A DNA stretch of 64,000 bases. It comes from Candidatus Protoclostridium gallicola. Lineage in GTDB: Bacteria; Bacillota; Clostridia; Christensenellales; Pumilibacteraceae. The notes under the pieces are model-generated. The model was not told where the DNA came from. It ran no database searches and saw nothing but the letters and a program-made list of their open reading frames with translations. The stretch lies in the NCBI GenBank assembly GCA_904387375.1, contig CAJFLE010000001.1:293121-357120 (forward strand), in the 5' to 3' direction. The position numbers and the translations under genes are program-made. Of the stretch, positions 24,650-34,203 are shown piece by piece (position 1 is the first letter of the stretch; the number at the start of each line of letters is the position of its first letter).

Positions 24650-27096
24650 TTTATCCTTTCGGTAGTATATGCTTCGATTTCGTCATCAAGCATAAAGTCG
24701 TTGTATCCGTCGACGGAGATACCGCACTCGTAACCGGCTGCGACTTCTTTCGCGTCGTCCTTGAAACGCTTCAAGCCGGTAAGCGTGCCCTCGTAGACGG
24801 TTTCGCCCTTGCGCTTGACAAGCACTTTCGCGCCGCGCTGAACCTTACCGTCAAGCACGTACGAGCCGGCAACCACGCCGACGCTGGAAATTTTGAATAT
24901 GTTTCTGACCTGAGCCTTGCCGAGATAAACTTCCTGATATTTCGGCTCAGTCATGCCCGACATTGCTGCCTCGACCGCGTCGATGGCGTCGTATATTACG
25001 CTGTAAGTGCCTACGTTGATCTTGCTATGATCGGCAATTATGCGCGCTTCGGCGTCCGGCTTGACGTTGAAGCCTATGACCATGGCGCCGGTCACGTCCG
25101 CGAGCATCATGTCAGACTTGTTTATTGCACCCACGCCGCAGTGCACGACGCTGACCTTGACCTCTTCGTTCTCGAGCTTGGAAATCGAGCTCTTGAGCGC
25201 TTCCGCCGAGCCCTGAACATCCGCCTTGATAATGACGTGAAGATCTTTGAGCGTGTTCATCTCGAATGTCTTGACAGCCGTATCGCCGGCGTGCGACAGT
25301 TTATCCTTTTCGATTCTGCCGTCGGCTATTTCCTTGGCCGTCTTTTCGTCGTCTACCACCCACATGTCGTCGCCTGCGTTGGGCACGCCGGACAGACCGG
25401 TGACAGACACGGCGGCGGAGGGCAGCGCGGTCTTCACGATCTTGCCGCTCGGATCCGTCATGCTCCTTATCTTGCCGTAAGTCGTTCCGCACACCACGGC
25501 GTCGCCGCTGTGGAGCGTACCGTTCTGCACGAGTATGGTAGCGACCGGACCCTTGCCCTTGTCAAGGCGCGCTTCGATGATGGCGCCGCGGGCCTTGCGG
25601 TTGGGGTTGGCGCGGTAGTTGTTGAGATCGGCGATGAAGAGTATCTCTTCAAGCAGCGTATCTATGCCTATATTCTTCTTTGCGGATATGGGCACCATCC
25701 TGACGTCGCCGCCCCACTCGTCCGAAATTATTCCGTGAGCGGAAAGTTCTTCCTTGATTTTTTCCACGTTCGCGGTCGGCTTGTCTATCTTGTTTATCGC
25801 CACGATAAGCGGAACCTTTGCCGCCTTGACGTGGTTGATGGCTTCTATCGTCTGCGGCTGCACGCCGTCGTCGGCCGCAACCACGAGAATAACTATATCG
25901 GTTATCTTCGCGCCGCGCGCACGCATTTCGGTGAATGCCTCGTGGCCGGGCGTATCGAGGAAAGTTATGAGACGCTTTTTCTTCTCGTACTCCCACGTTA
26001 CGGAATATGCGCCGATATGCTGCGTTATGCCGCCCGCTTCCCCGCTGACGACGTTGGTCTTTCTGATCGCGTCGAGCAGACTGGTCTTACCGTGGTCGAC
26101 GTGACCCATGACCGTGATAACGGGAGGACGGGGCACGAGATCCTTCTCGTCGTCGGCCTCGTCATGAAGCGCGCCGGCAAGCTCTTCCTGCGACTGAGCG
26201 ACTTTCTGATTGAGCGTGACGCCGAAAGAGTCGGCGACGAGATACAGCGTATCGAAATCCACGACGGAGTTTATGGACGTGACGGGAGCGCCTCCCATCA
26301 TGAGCATCTTTTTCATTATCTCCTGCGCGGGCACGCCTATCATCTCGCTGAGCTGGCGTACGGTAACCTGGGAAGTCGTTATGGTAACGTTGTCGATGAC
26401 CTTGGGCTCGACGGCGGTATGCTCCGTCTTCTTTTTGTTCTTGAGCTTGCGTACGCGGATTCTGTCCTCGTCCAGGTCGTCCTGAATGAAGCCTTTGCGT
26501 ATCAGCGTGCGCTTGGTCATCGCCTTTTTCTCTTCGTATTTCGCAGGCTCCTTCTTCTTGTCCTTATCCGGCGACTTACGGCTCTTGGCCGACGCGCTTA
26601 CCGCGGGAGGAGGTGTGGTAAGGCGGGGCGCCGAGGGGCGCGGAGAGGTCGGAGAAGCCGGACGCGACGAAGGATATGCGCCGCGCTGCTGCTGGGATTT
26701 GGGTTTTCTGGGCGGATCCTGCTTTAAGTTGACCATGCCCTTGACATAGCTGGGGATATTGTTTTCTATGCGCCTGGTTTTGACTGCCGCTGTCTGTGGT
26801 TGCGCCGCCTTGGGCTTTTCCTCAGCGCGCGGAGCTTCGGTTTTGGCCGGAGCCGTCTGCTCGGGCTGAGCGGGCTGTTCTGCGACTGCGGATTCGGTCT
26901 GCTTTGCGGAGGCCGACCGTCTGCCAAGCTCGCCCGCGATGTCGCGGCAGGAAGCCAGCATGACGTTCAGTCTGCCCTGCGCTTTTTCTATTTCCGAACG
27001 GTACTGCACGAATTCTCCGTTCGATCCGGTAAGAGCGATCAGCCTCTTCAGACTGTCTACCGATACATGTTTGGTTTGTTTCTGTTCCTGTGCCAT
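24646..27096 (-). CDS. infB: Translation initiation factor IF-2
   Basis: GTPase that places initiator tRNA on the ribosome. The 816-residue protein has a long low-complexity Ala/Pro/Lys-rich N-terminal region (about residues 50-215), an IF2_N domain ([19 protein letters not shown]), the G domain with [22 protein letters not shown] and NKIDKP, and C-terminal barrel domains. The ATG at 27096 follows GGGGAGG at good spacing; a longer frame lacks support and runs into ylxQ. Confidence 0.97.
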   Translation of the reverse strand: MAQEQKQTKHVSVDSLKRLIALTGSNGEFVQYRSEIEKAQGRLNVMLASCRDIAGELGRRSASAKQTESAVAEQPAQPEQTAPAKTEAPRAEEKPKAAQPQTAAVKTRRIENNIPSYVKGMVNLKQDPPRKPKSQQQRGAYPSSRPASPTSPRPSAPRLTTPPPAVSASAKSRKSPDKDKKKEPAKYEEKKAMTKRTLIRKGFIQDDLDEDRIRVRKLKNKKKTEHTAVEPKVIDNVTITTSQVTVRQLSEMIGVPAQEIMKKMLMMGGAPVTSINSVVDFDTLYLVADSFGVTLNQKVAQSQEELAGALHDEADDEKDLVPRPPVITVMGHVDHGKTSLLDAIRKTNVVSGEAGGITQHIGAYSVTWEYEKKKRLITFLDTPGHEAFTEMRARGAKITDIVILVVAADDGVQPQTIEAINHVKAAKVPLIVAINKIDKPTANVEKIKEELSAHGIISDEWGGDVRMVPISAKKNIGIDTLLEEILFIADLNNYRANPNRKARGAIIEARLDKGKGPVATILVQNGTLHSGDAVVCGTTYGKIRSMTDPSGKIVKTALPSAAVSVTGLSGVPNAGDDMWVVDDEKTAKEIADGRIEKDKLSHAGDTAVKTFEMNTLKDLHVIIKADVQGSAEALKSSISKLENEEVKVSVVHCGVGAINKSDMMLADVTGAMVIGFNVKPDAEARIIADHSKINVGTYSVIYDAIDAVEAAMSGMTEPKYQEVYLGKAQVRNIFKISSVGVVAGSYVLDGKVQRGAKVLVKRKGETVYEGTLTGLKRFKDDAKEVAAGYECGISVDGYNDFMLDDEIEAYTTERIK

Positions 27097-27097
27097 A

Positions 27098-27385
27098 TTA
27101 CCTCCCCACAGATGATATAACTGCCTTGGCCATGTTCGCATCCAGCAGTGCGACCAGCTTGCAATTGGGTTTTCGTATCAATTCCTCGAGCGGTTTTTCC
27201 GCTTTTATCAGCGGCACGTTTCTGCGCGCCGCGTATCTTTCCGCTCGCTCCGCCAGATTGACGGACGCGTCCGGACCGAGCACCAGCGCATACAGGCGCC
27301 TGCGGCTCGTTTCGATGTTATCCATTCCGTAAACGATCTTACCCGACCGCACGGCGAAACCGAGATAGCTTTCAATTCTGCCCAT
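27098..27385 (-). CDS. ylxQ: L7Ae-family RNA-binding protein YlxQ
   Basis: A 95-residue L7Ae/L30e-fold protein (IESYLGFAVRSGKIVYGMDNI, ALVLGPDASVN) in its standard place between ylxR and infB. Homologues bind kink-turn RNA, but the in vivo target is not known. The ATG at 27385 overlaps the ylxR end by 14 bases. Confidence 0.88.
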   Translation of the reverse strand: MGRIESYLGFAVRSGKIVYGMDNIETSRRRLYALVLGPDASVNLAERAERYAARRNVPLIKAEKPLEELIRKPNCKLVALLDANMAKAVISSVGR

Positions 27386-27644
27386 CGTTCTCCGCCAGCG
27401 CCGCAAGTCCGTCGTAGACTTCGGCTGAAACTTCCGCGCCGAGGGCTTTGCCCAAAAGGTTGTGTTTGCGCGCCTTCGCCACGCATTCGGGCGCAGAGCA
27501 AATATATGCGCCGCGGCCGCTTTTCTTTCCCGTGGGATCTATTTCGACCAATCCTTCGGGCGTCACGCGGCAGCGCACGAGCGTGCGTTTGTCTTTCATC
27601 TGACGGCACGCGATACACATTCTCTGCGGTATCTTCCCTGCCAT
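27372..27644 (-). CDS. ylxR: YlxR family protein (DUF448)
   Basis: A 90-residue basic protein with the family hallmarks PQRMCIACRQMKDKRTLVR and GRGAYIC followed by a Cys. It always sits between nusA and ylxQ in Firmicutes. A nucleic-acid-binding role is supposed from its charge. Its start overlaps the nusA stop by one base. Confidence 0.92.
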   Translation of the reverse strand: MAGKIPQRMCIACRQMKDKRTLVRCRVTPEGLVEIDPTGKKSGRGAYICSAPECVAKARKHNLLGKALGAEVSAEVYDGLAALAENDGQN

Positions 27645-28795
27645 CAGGCTTCGGTTCCTCCGTTATCGGCTTCGGTTTTGCCGGCAGCGTCCTCCGCAGG
27701 CGCCTGAGCGGCCGGAGCAGTTTCCGCCGTTTCCGCAGCCTCTTCCGCCTCGATTGCTTTACGCACGGACGAATAGGGACGCACGTCTATCTTCCAATTA
27801 GTGAGCCTTGCGGCAAGGCGGGCGTTCTGGCCGTCGCGACCTATCGCGAGACTGAGCATATCGTCCTTGACGATGACCTTCGCGCTGCGCTCGGCCTCGT
27901 TCGCTTCGACCATGATTACTTTGGCCGGAGAAAGCGAACGCGCTATGAACTCGAGCGGATCCTCGCACCAGGGTATGATCTCGATCTTTTCTCCGCCGAG
28001 TTCGGACACTATATTGCCTACGCGCAGACCTCTGTTACCCACGCAGGCGCCGACGGCGTCGATATCCGGATCTTCGCTGTACACCGCCATTTTGGTACGG
28101 AAACCGGGCTCGCGCACCAGTCCCTTGATGACGACCTGACCGGATTTGATCTCGGGCACCTCGGCCTCGAACAGTTTGCGTACGAAGCCGGGAACCGTCC
28201 TCGACACCTGAACCTGGGGACCCCTTGTGCCCTGCTTGATTTTCTTGACGTACACTTTGACGCGTTCGCCGACGTAGAACTTATCGCCGGGCAGCTGATC
28301 GGTCGGAGAAAGCACCGCTTCGAGCTTCTTGACCTCGACGTAAACGTATTTGCCGTCGATGCGTCTGACCACGCAGGTGACGAGGTCGTCTTCTTTTTCG
28401 GACAGTTCGTCGTACGCGGCGCTGTTCTCGATCTCGCGCAGCTTCTGAAGAATGACCTGTTTGGCGTTCTGCGCCACTATGCGGCCGAAATTCTTGCTGT
28501 CTATTTCTTCGACGATCTTGTCACCGACTTTGTATTTGCGGTCGATCAGCTTTGCGTCTTCCAGACTTATCTGGGAGCCGGGGTCTTCCACCTCCTCCAC
28601 GACGGTGAGGGTGGCGAGGATCCTTATTGCCGAACGCTCGGGCACGAGAACCACCTCGACGTTTTTAGCGTTTCCGTACTGCTTCTTATACGCAAGAGTG
28701 AGCGCGTTTTCGAGCGTCTCGATAAAGTCTTCCTTGCTGATCTTCTTCTCCCTCTCGAGCATATCGAGGGCGGAGAAAAACTCCTTGCTGACCAT
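27644..28795 (-). CDS. nusA: Transcription termination/antitermination factor NusA
   Basis: Binds RNA polymerase and nascent RNA to modulate pausing and termination. The 383-residue protein has the polymerase-binding N-domain (1-125), an S1 domain (about 135-200), two KH domains (VGACVGNRGLRVGNIVSELGGEKI; LAIGRDGQNARLAARLT) and an Ala/Glu-rich tail of about 35 residues. GGAGGAATG precedes the ATG. Cotranscribed with rimP. Confidence 0.97.
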   Translation of the reverse strand: MVSKEFFSALDMLEREKKISKEDFIETLENALTLAYKKQYGNAKNVEVVLVPERSAIRILATLTVVEEVEDPGSQISLEDAKLIDRKYKVGDKIVEEIDSKNFGRIVAQNAKQVILQKLREIENSAAYDELSEKEDDLVTCVVRRIDGKYVYVEVKKLEAVLSPTDQLPGDKFYVGERVKVYVKKIKQGTRGPQVQVSRTVPGFVRKLFEAEVPEIKSGQVVIKGLVREPGFRTKMAVYSEDPDIDAVGACVGNRGLRVGNIVSELGGEKIEIIPWCEDPLEFIARSLSPAKVIMVEANEAERSAKVIVKDDMLSLAIGRDGQNARLAARLTNWKIDVRPYSSVRKAIEAEEAAETAETAPAAQAPAEDAAGKTEADNGGTEA

Positions 28796-28812
28796 TATTA
28801 CATTCCTCCGAA

Positions 28813-29268
28813 TTAGTCGAATTTGACAAGCGGCCGCACGACCGCGATCCGCGTATTTTCTATCTTAGTTTCGCCGCTCCCCCTTCCGAGCAGCACGTAT
28901 CCGTCTGTCCGTTCGAGCAGCACGCCTTCGTAACTCTTCACGCCTTTCAGCGGCGCGTAAAGCCTGACCTCGACTTCCTTTCCGTAGTTGCGCTCGAAAT
29001 CGCGCTGCGTTTTAAGGGGACGGTCCAGCCCCGGGGACGATACTTCCAGAACGTACGGCTTGCCGCCCGTCGGATCCAGCTCGTCCATAATCGGCTCGAT
29101 GGCGTAGTGCAGGCGCTCGCAGTCGTCCAGGCTTACGCCGTCCGGAACCTTGTCGACGACGAAAGTAATAACTTTCTGACCGTATTCCGAACGCTCGACG
29201 ATGTCCACTATCTCGTAGCCGAGGGACACCACCGTCGGATTAACGGCTTCGTAAACGGTATTGTTCAA
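28813..29268 (-). CDS. rimP: Ribosome maturation factor RimP
   Basis: A 30S assembly factor of 151 residues with the VDKVPDGVSLDDCERLH and LEVSSPGLDRPL signatures. The start is TTG at 29268, four bases after GGAGG; no ATG is in frame nearby. First gene of the nusA-infB operon, preceded by its own promoter and a leader hairpin. Confidence 0.95.
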   Translation of the reverse strand: MNNTVYEAVNPTVVSLGYEIVDIVERSEYGQKVITFVVDKVPDGVSLDDCERLHYAIEPIMDELDPTGGKPYVLEVSSPGLDRPLKTQRDFERNYGKEVEVRLYAPLKGVKSYEGVLLERTDGYVLLGRGSGETKIENTRIAVVRPLVKFD

Positions 29269-29286
29269 TGCTCCTCCACAAAAGTT

Positions 29287-29312
29287 AAGAGCGGACCCGC
29301 AAGCCCACTCTT
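29287..29312 (-). promoter_or_regulatory. Leader hairpin upstream of rimP
   Basis: On the minus strand AAGAGTGGG (29304-29312) pairs with TCCGCTCTT (29287-29295) around an 8-nt loop, followed by AACTTTTG. Similar GAGTGGG-type hairpins precede rimP/ylxS-nusA operons in many Firmicutes. The short U run makes termination doubtful; it may be a regulatory or protein-binding element. Confidence 0.55.
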
Positions 29313-29338
29313 ACAGCATACACTATTCAAGTACATGT

Positions 29339-29367
29339 ATTATAACACATAAAATGCGCGGATGCAA
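29339..29367 (-). promoter_or_regulatory. Sigma-A promoter for rimP-nusA-infB
   Basis: TTGCAT (29362-29367) and TATAAT (29339-29344) on the minus strand, 17-base spacer. Transcription should start near 29331, giving a leader of about 63 nt with the hairpin at 29287-29312. It starts 7 bases after the PolC-like gene stop, separating the two operons. Confidence 0.82.
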
Positions 29368-29374
29368 GCGTTTT

Positions 29375-30868
29375 TCATATGTTTGCGAGAATTTTGGCAT
29401 ACGCTTCCGCAGCGGGCATCGCGCGTCTGGTATTCTTCGGTCGCGCCGCGCGCAGCAGCGACGCGTCGGCGTATTTCGTTATCTCGGCAAGCGGAGGCAT
29501 GGGTATATGCAGCTTGTCGAAGCACGGCCGCAGTACGTTGATGTTCCAGTCTATGGGAAACGCGGTCAGCGTATAGCCGTCGAAAAACTTATAGAAGTCG
29601 GGCACGACCTGCTCGTACGTCGGTTTGCCCGCAAGGTCGGATGCCAGCAGTCCGGCGGCCAGCCGCGCCTCTTCCGTCATTTCCACGTGAGGACGGATCA
29701 GAGATTCGAAAGTTTCGGTTATAACCCCGTCCACCATTTTGGCGGCGCCTATTTCTATGAGCTCGCCCGGCGCATACTTGCTCTGCGACGATGTCAGAAG
29801 CGCGAACACGACGAGGGGTTCTTTTGTCAGCGGCGCGCGCCTGCCCGAATACAGATACGACTGCGACAGCGCCACGTATTTTTTCGGGTGAACGCAGACG
29901 TACCGGTCGTCCACCAGGCGCACGACGTTGTTGACCTTGTAATTTGCCTTTTCGCACCCGGAGATTCGCGTGAGCCGGAACTGCAGCGAGCCGTCGCCCA
30001 GCCGCTCGTCATAGTCGAGTTTTCCTTCTGCAATCACCGTCGCGCCGTCTATGAAATATTTAAGCGCGCCCTGGCTCTTCGCGCCCGGAAAAAACACGCA
30101 GCGTATTTTGCCCGTACCGTCGTCGAGAAAGAACGTCGCAAATTTCCGCTTTTCATCCTCGCTCTGCGCCTTTTTCGGCGTATATTCGTGGATTTTTACG
30201 TCAGACATAGTACCGTAAAGCGTGGTATAGCCCGGTTCGATACAGTCGCAGATATACTGCGCGCTGCCCTCGATCGCTTCGCCGTAATACGGGGTGCGCC
30301 CCGCGGGATTTATGCGCCGCCCTTCCTCGGGGCGCTCGTAAGAAAACTTTGGCCGGTGCGTGGATGCGGTCAGAACCTTCCGCACCGCCTCCATATCCTC
30401 TTCCCTCGCCGTTATTCTGACGGTTATATCCGAAAACAGATGCGCGTCTATGTATTTTTTCAGACCGGAGTCTATATTCTCGGCATGGGCGTATTCAGCG
30501 ACGTCGGCAGGCAGCCCTATGCTGATAAACGGATCGTCGCCCGTCTGAATCACGACATTCTCCTTTGCCACGGCGGCAAAGACATAAGCGCTTTCGCGAT
30601 GCAGATAATCCAGCGCGCAGCGCATGACCTCGCCCGAAGTAAATACGGACGGCGACGCGCTCAGTTCGATCCTTGCCGACGGAGGAAGCAGTTTTGCGGC
30701 CTGTGCGAGTATTCTGTTCTTATTTTCGGTGAAGTCCTTTTCGCGGCTCTTTTTGTACACCGCGGCAAGAGTCACTTTGAGCCTGTCCGCGTCTATTTTC
30801 GCGGACACGAACCGTATGTAAGGAAACTCGTCGGTGAGCGCCATGAACTTGTCGTTGAAATCGGTCAA
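29375..30868 (-). CDS. PolC-like protein lacking the polymerase, with degenerate exonuclease domain
   Basis: This 497-residue protein occupies the exact slot of polC (after ispG/rseP, before rimP) but is a third of PolC length. Residues 1-205 resemble the PolC N-terminal region, 214-305 its OB fold (YGTMSDVKIHE, FFLDDGTGKIRCVFF), and 352-495 a DnaQ/PolC exonuclease fold (GELIEIGAAKMVDGVI). Every DEDD position looks substituted: the DxETTG motif reads FALLTSS, HNxxFD reads FPIDWN, and the last Asp is absent (RRAMPAAEA). Most of the PHP domain and all of the polymerase are missing. It overlaps ispG by 4 bases. The intact frame and normal composition argue for a maintained protein, not recent decay. 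Function unknown. Confidence 0.7.
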   Translation of the reverse strand: MTDFNDKFMALTDEFPYIRFVSAKIDADRLKVTLAAVYKKSREKDFTENKNRILAQAAKLLPPSARIELSASPSVFTSGEVMRCALDYLHRESAYVFAAVAKENVVIQTGDDPFISIGLPADVAEYAHAENIDSGLKKYIDAHLFSDITVRITAREEDMEAVRKVLTASTHRPKFSYERPEEGRRINPAGRTPYYGEAIEGSAQYICDCIEPGYTTLYGTMSDVKIHEYTPKKAQSEDEKRKFATFFLDDGTGKIRCVFFPGAKSQGALKYFIDGATVIAEGKLDYDERLGDGSLQFRLTRISGCEKANYKVNNVVRLVDDRYVCVHPKKYVALSQSYLYSGRRAPLTKEPLVVFALLTSSQSKYAPGELIEIGAAKMVDGVITETFESLIRPHVEMTEEARLAAGLLASDLAGKPTYEQVVPDFYKFFDGYTLTAFPIDWNINVLRPCFDKLHIPMPPLAEITKYADASLLRAARPKNTRRAMPAAEAYAKILANI

Positions 30869-31908
30869 CGCAGAAGATCCCCCAGCATGGCGAGAAATTT
30901 GTTTTCCGCCTCGGCGACGGGCAGCGTTTCCGTTATTCTGCCGCCGGAAAACAGCACGGCTTTATCCTTTCCGCCCGCAATGCCTATATCGGCGTCCGAC
31001 GCCTCGCCCGGGCCGTTGACCACGCAGCCCATGACGGCCACTTTCAGGCGCTTTCTGACGCCGCGCGTCATTTCACTGCAGCGCGCCGCCAGCGATTCGA
31101 GATCGTAAAAACAGCGGGCGCACGTGGGACACGACACGACCTCGACGTAATCGTCGTCAAGTCCGACGGCGTGCAGTATGCTGCGCCCCACCTCTATTTC
31201 GCGCACCGGGTCGCCGGTCAGCGACACGCGCACCGTATCGCCTATACCGTCCAGCAGCAGCGAAGCTATGCCCGCCGTCGATTTGATTACGGCGTCCTCT
31301 CCTCCCCCGCTCTCGGTCACGCCGATGTGAAGCGGGTATGCGCATACTTTATCCAGCTCGCGGTATGCGTCCACGCATATACGTACGTCGCTGGACTTGA
31401 CGGATACCACGATGTCGTGAAAATTTTCCCGTTCCAGCGCGGCGACCGAACGCATGGCGCTTTCGGCGAGCGCCTGCGCAGTCGCGCCGCCGTACTTTGC
31501 TTTTATGTCCTTTTCCAGCGAGCCGCCGTTTATGCCTATACGCACGGGACAGCCGTTTGCCTTGCATGCCGCGACGAGCTCTTTCAGCCCCGCGGCGGAA
31601 GTATTGCCCGGGTTATAGCGCACTTTGGCGAACCCGATATCCGCGCATGCGACGGCAAGGCGGTAATCGAACTGTATGTCGGCGACAAGCGGCATGCCGC
31701 ATTCGGCAACGTACGTCCTGCAGGCGTCCACGTCGCGCATGTCTCTTACGGCAAGGCGCGCTATGTCGCAGCCTGCGGCGCGAAGCGCGGCAAGCTGAGC
31801 CGACGTGGCGTAAACGTCCGCCGTGTCCGTATTGGTCATCGATTGCAACGCCACGCAGTTATCTCCGCCTATCGCGATGTTTCCGATTCTTACTTCCTTC
31901 TTTTTCAT
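30865..31908 (-). CDS. ispG: 4-hydroxy-3-methylbut-2-enyl diphosphate synthase (flavodoxin/ferredoxin)
   Basis: Sixth MEP-pathway step, an iron-sulfur enzyme. The 347-residue protein starts with VRIGNIAIGG, continues with MTNTDTADV and RLAVRDMRD, and has the cluster ligands in SCPTCARC and GCVVNGPGEASDADIG. The ATG is 4 bases from the rseP stop. Together with dxr in the same operon and dxs at 8-10 kb it shows the MEP route is used. Confidence 0.96.
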   Translation of the reverse strand: MKKKEVRIGNIAIGGDNCVALQSMTNTDTADVYATSAQLAALRAAGCDIARLAVRDMRDVDACRTYVAECGMPLVADIQFDYRLAVACADIGFAKVRYNPGNTSAAGLKELVAACKANGCPVRIGINGGSLEKDIKAKYGGATAQALAESAMRSVAALERENFHDIVVSVKSSDVRICVDAYRELDKVCAYPLHIGVTESGGGEDAVIKSTAGIASLLLDGIGDTVRVSLTGDPVREIEVGRSILHAVGLDDDYVEVVSCPTCARCFYDLESLAARCSEMTRGVRKRLKVAVMGCVVNGPGEASDADIGIAGGKDKAVLFSGGRITETLPVAEAENKFLAMLGDLLR

Positions 31909-31912
31909 ATGT

Positions 31913-33082
31913 CTACAAAAACCTCGAAACCATGCCTATCAGGTCCACCACGATGACAAAACCGAGCAGAACGAGCAGGCCTATGCCGTGTATATATGCC
32001 TCGACTTTCCGGTTCACCGGCTTGCCGCGTATCCACTCAATAACCGTGAACACGATGCGCGCGCCGTCGAGCGACGGAATGGGCAGAATATTGAATATCG
32101 CGAGATTGCTCGCAATCAGCGGCAGGAACATGAGCAGATAGCGCCAGTCTATTTCCGAATATTCGGCTATGACAGCCACCGTGCCCACTGGCCCTGAAAG
32201 CTCGGTAATCGGGATCTGTCCCGTAATCAGCCGGCCGAAAGAGGAAATTATCAGCCCGGACATCTTCATCGTGAACGGGAACGAATAGCCCATCGCCGCG
32301 GGGACCGATACGGCCTCATGCTCGTAACTCGTCCGGAACCCGAACAGCATATAGTCGTCGTAGCCGCCCGATTCGTTTTCTATGAGCACACGCTGTTTTT
32401 TTACGCTGACTTCGAATTCCTCTCCGCCGCGCAGCACGGTAAGCGCCACGCTTTCGCCCTCCCCGGCGGACGACGTGAGTTCGGTGAAAGAATCGAGCAC
32501 GCTGACCGAGGTGCCGTCCACGGCGACTATTCTGTCGCCCGTTTCCAGTCCGGAAGCATACACGTTTCCGGTATACGGATCGGTATACAGCGTATCCACG
32601 ATGGGAACGGAGTACCCCGCGGCGAGAATGTAAATGAAAGAAAACACGAACGCCGACAGCATGTTGAACGCCGCGCCCGCAAACAGTACGATGATGCGCT
32701 TCCACGGTTTCTGCGCCGTAAACGGGATTTTCACGGTCTCGGGAGCGGCCGCCCCGGCGTCCGGTTTATCTCGCACGGGAGCGGCATTTTCGGTGAGAGC
32801 GCCGGCATCCGCGGCAACGGCGCCTCCGGTCGGCGCCGCGGATTCGCCTTCGTCATCTTCTTCGCCGTAGAACGCGCAGTAGCCGCCGAGCGGCAGCGCA
32901 CGCACCGAAAACAGCTCGCCCGTTTTTTTCGACTTCCGCTGAAAAAGTTTGGGTCCGAAGCCTATGGAAAACTCGTTTATGCCGAAACCGAACAGTCTGC
33001 CCGCCAGATAGTGGCCGAACTCGTGTATGGTTATCATGAGCATAAGAACGAGTATGGCGACGAGTACGTATACGAAAATCAT
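31913..33082 (-). CDS. rseP: RseP-type site-2 zinc protease
   Basis: Intramembrane protease (M50B) that cleaves anti-sigma factors and remnant signal peptides. The 389-residue chain has the N-terminal HEFGHYLAGRLFGFG motif (His21, Glu22, His25), a single PDZ domain (about 180-245, SGLETGDRIVAVDG) and the C-terminal NILPIPSLDGARI motif. Oddly, an acidic then Ala/Pro-rich low-complexity insert of about 45 residues (about 75-120) lies between the first membrane region and the KPWKR segment. Its start overlaps the dxr end by 4 bases. Confidence 0.94.
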   Translation of the reverse strand: MIFVYVLVAILVLMLMITIHEFGHYLAGRLFGFGINEFSIGFGPKLFQRKSKKTGELFSVRALPLGGYCAFYGEEDDEGESAAPTGGAVAADAGALTENAAPVRDKPDAGAAAPETVKIPFTAQKPWKRIIVLFAGAAFNMLSAFVFSFIYILAAGYSVPIVDTLYTDPYTGNVYASGLETGDRIVAVDGTSVSVLDSFTELTSSAGEGESVALTVLRGGEEFEVSVKKQRVLIENESGGYDDYMLFGFRTSYEHEAVSVPAAMGYSFPFTMKMSGLIISSFGRLITGQIPITELSGPVGTVAVIAEYSEIDWRYLLMFLPLIASNLAIFNILPIPSLDGARIVFTVIEWIRGKPVNRKVEAYIHGIGLLVLLGFVIVVDLIGMVSRFL

Positions 33083-34203
33083 AATTTTACGCCGAATTTT
33101 CTCCCGAAATAATTTGCCGTTTCATCGGCCAGACGAAGAAGATCGTCGTAGCCGAAAGACCGCTCTATTTCGTTTATGCTCAATGCCTCTTCGATTATAC
33201 CACATATATCCGTAAAACGCACGCGATTTTTCAGGAAAAGCGATACCGCGACCTCGTCCGCGATGCTGTAAATCGCCGGAGCGGTGCCGCCGATTTCCGT
33301 ACACCTTCGGGCTATCGCGGGCGCGGGAAACCGCTTTTCGTCGGGCGCATGAAAAGTCAGACTGCGGGTAAAATCGAAAGCTCTGACACCGGCGTTTTCC
33401 ATGCGGCCCGGATATGTCAGCGCATACTGTATCGCAAGCTCCATATTCGGATACGACATCAGCGCGACCGTGGAGTTATCCTTATATTCGACGAGCGAGT
33501 GCACTATACTTTCGGGATGGATAACGTAGTCGACGTTTTTTATGCCGAACAGCCGGTGTGCCTCTATTATTTCCAGGCCTTTGTTGACCATGGTAGCGCT
33601 GTCCACCGTGATTTTGCCGCCCATGTTCCACGTCGGATGCCTGAGCGCCATTTCAGGCGTGACGGCGTCGAGATCCACGGAAGCGTCGGAGTAAAACGGT
33701 CCGCCGCTCGCCGTAAGAATTATACGCTTCACGTCCTCTTTTCTGCCGGCGGCAAGACACTGAAACACCGCCGAGTGCTCGCTGTCCACCGGAATGATTT
33801 CACTGCCGCTCGCCTCTGCCGCCGACAGCACGATGTCGCCTGCGCAGACGATCGCTTCCTTATTGGCGAGGGCGATCCGGCAGCCGCGGCTTATGATTTT
33901 CATGAGCGGCGGCAGCGCGGCAAGACCGGAAATCGCCATGACGCATATATCCGCCTCGCACTCTTCCGCCATACGTTCCGCGGCGTCTTCACCGAAAAAC
34001 ACGCGGGTTCCGTCCGGTGCGGAAAACTGCCGAACCGACGCGGCAAGCGCCGGAGAAAATTCGCATATCTGCCGCGCGAGCAGCCCGGTATTGCCGCCGC
34101 CGGACAGCGCGACGACGGAAAATTCATGAGGAAAACGGCGCACGACATTCAATGTCTGTACGCCGATACTTCCGGTGCTTCCGAATACAGCTATCCTTTT
34201 CAT
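33079..34203 (-). CDS. dxr: 1-deoxy-D-xylulose 5-phosphate reductoisomerase
   Basis: Second MEP-pathway enzyme, NADPH-dependent. The 374-residue protein has the GSTGSIGVQTLNVV nucleotide motif at residues 7-20, ALANKEAIVCAG, PVDSEHSAVFQC, LTASGGPF and the HPTWNMGGKITVDSATMVNKGLE block with metal and substrate ligands. The ATG at 34203 overlaps the cdsA stop (ATGA); a longer frame reads into cdsA and is not used. Confidence 0.97.
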   Translation of the reverse strand: MKRIAVFGSTGSIGVQTLNVVRRFPHEFSVVALSGGGNTGLLARQICEFSPALAASVRQFSAPDGTRVFFGEDAAERMAEECEADICVMAISGLAALPPLMKIISRGCRIALANKEAIVCAGDIVLSAAEASGSEIIPVDSEHSAVFQCLAAGRKEDVKRIILTASGGPFYSDASVDLDAVTPEMALRHPTWNMGGKITVDSATMVNKGLEIIEAHRLFGIKNVDYVIHPESIVHSLVEYKDNSTVALMSYPNMELAIQYALTYPGRMENAGVRAFDFTRSLTFHAPDEKRFPAPAIARRCTEIGGTAPAIYSIADEVAVSLFLKNRVRFTDICGIIEEALSINEIERSFGYDDLLRLADETANYFGRKFGVKL

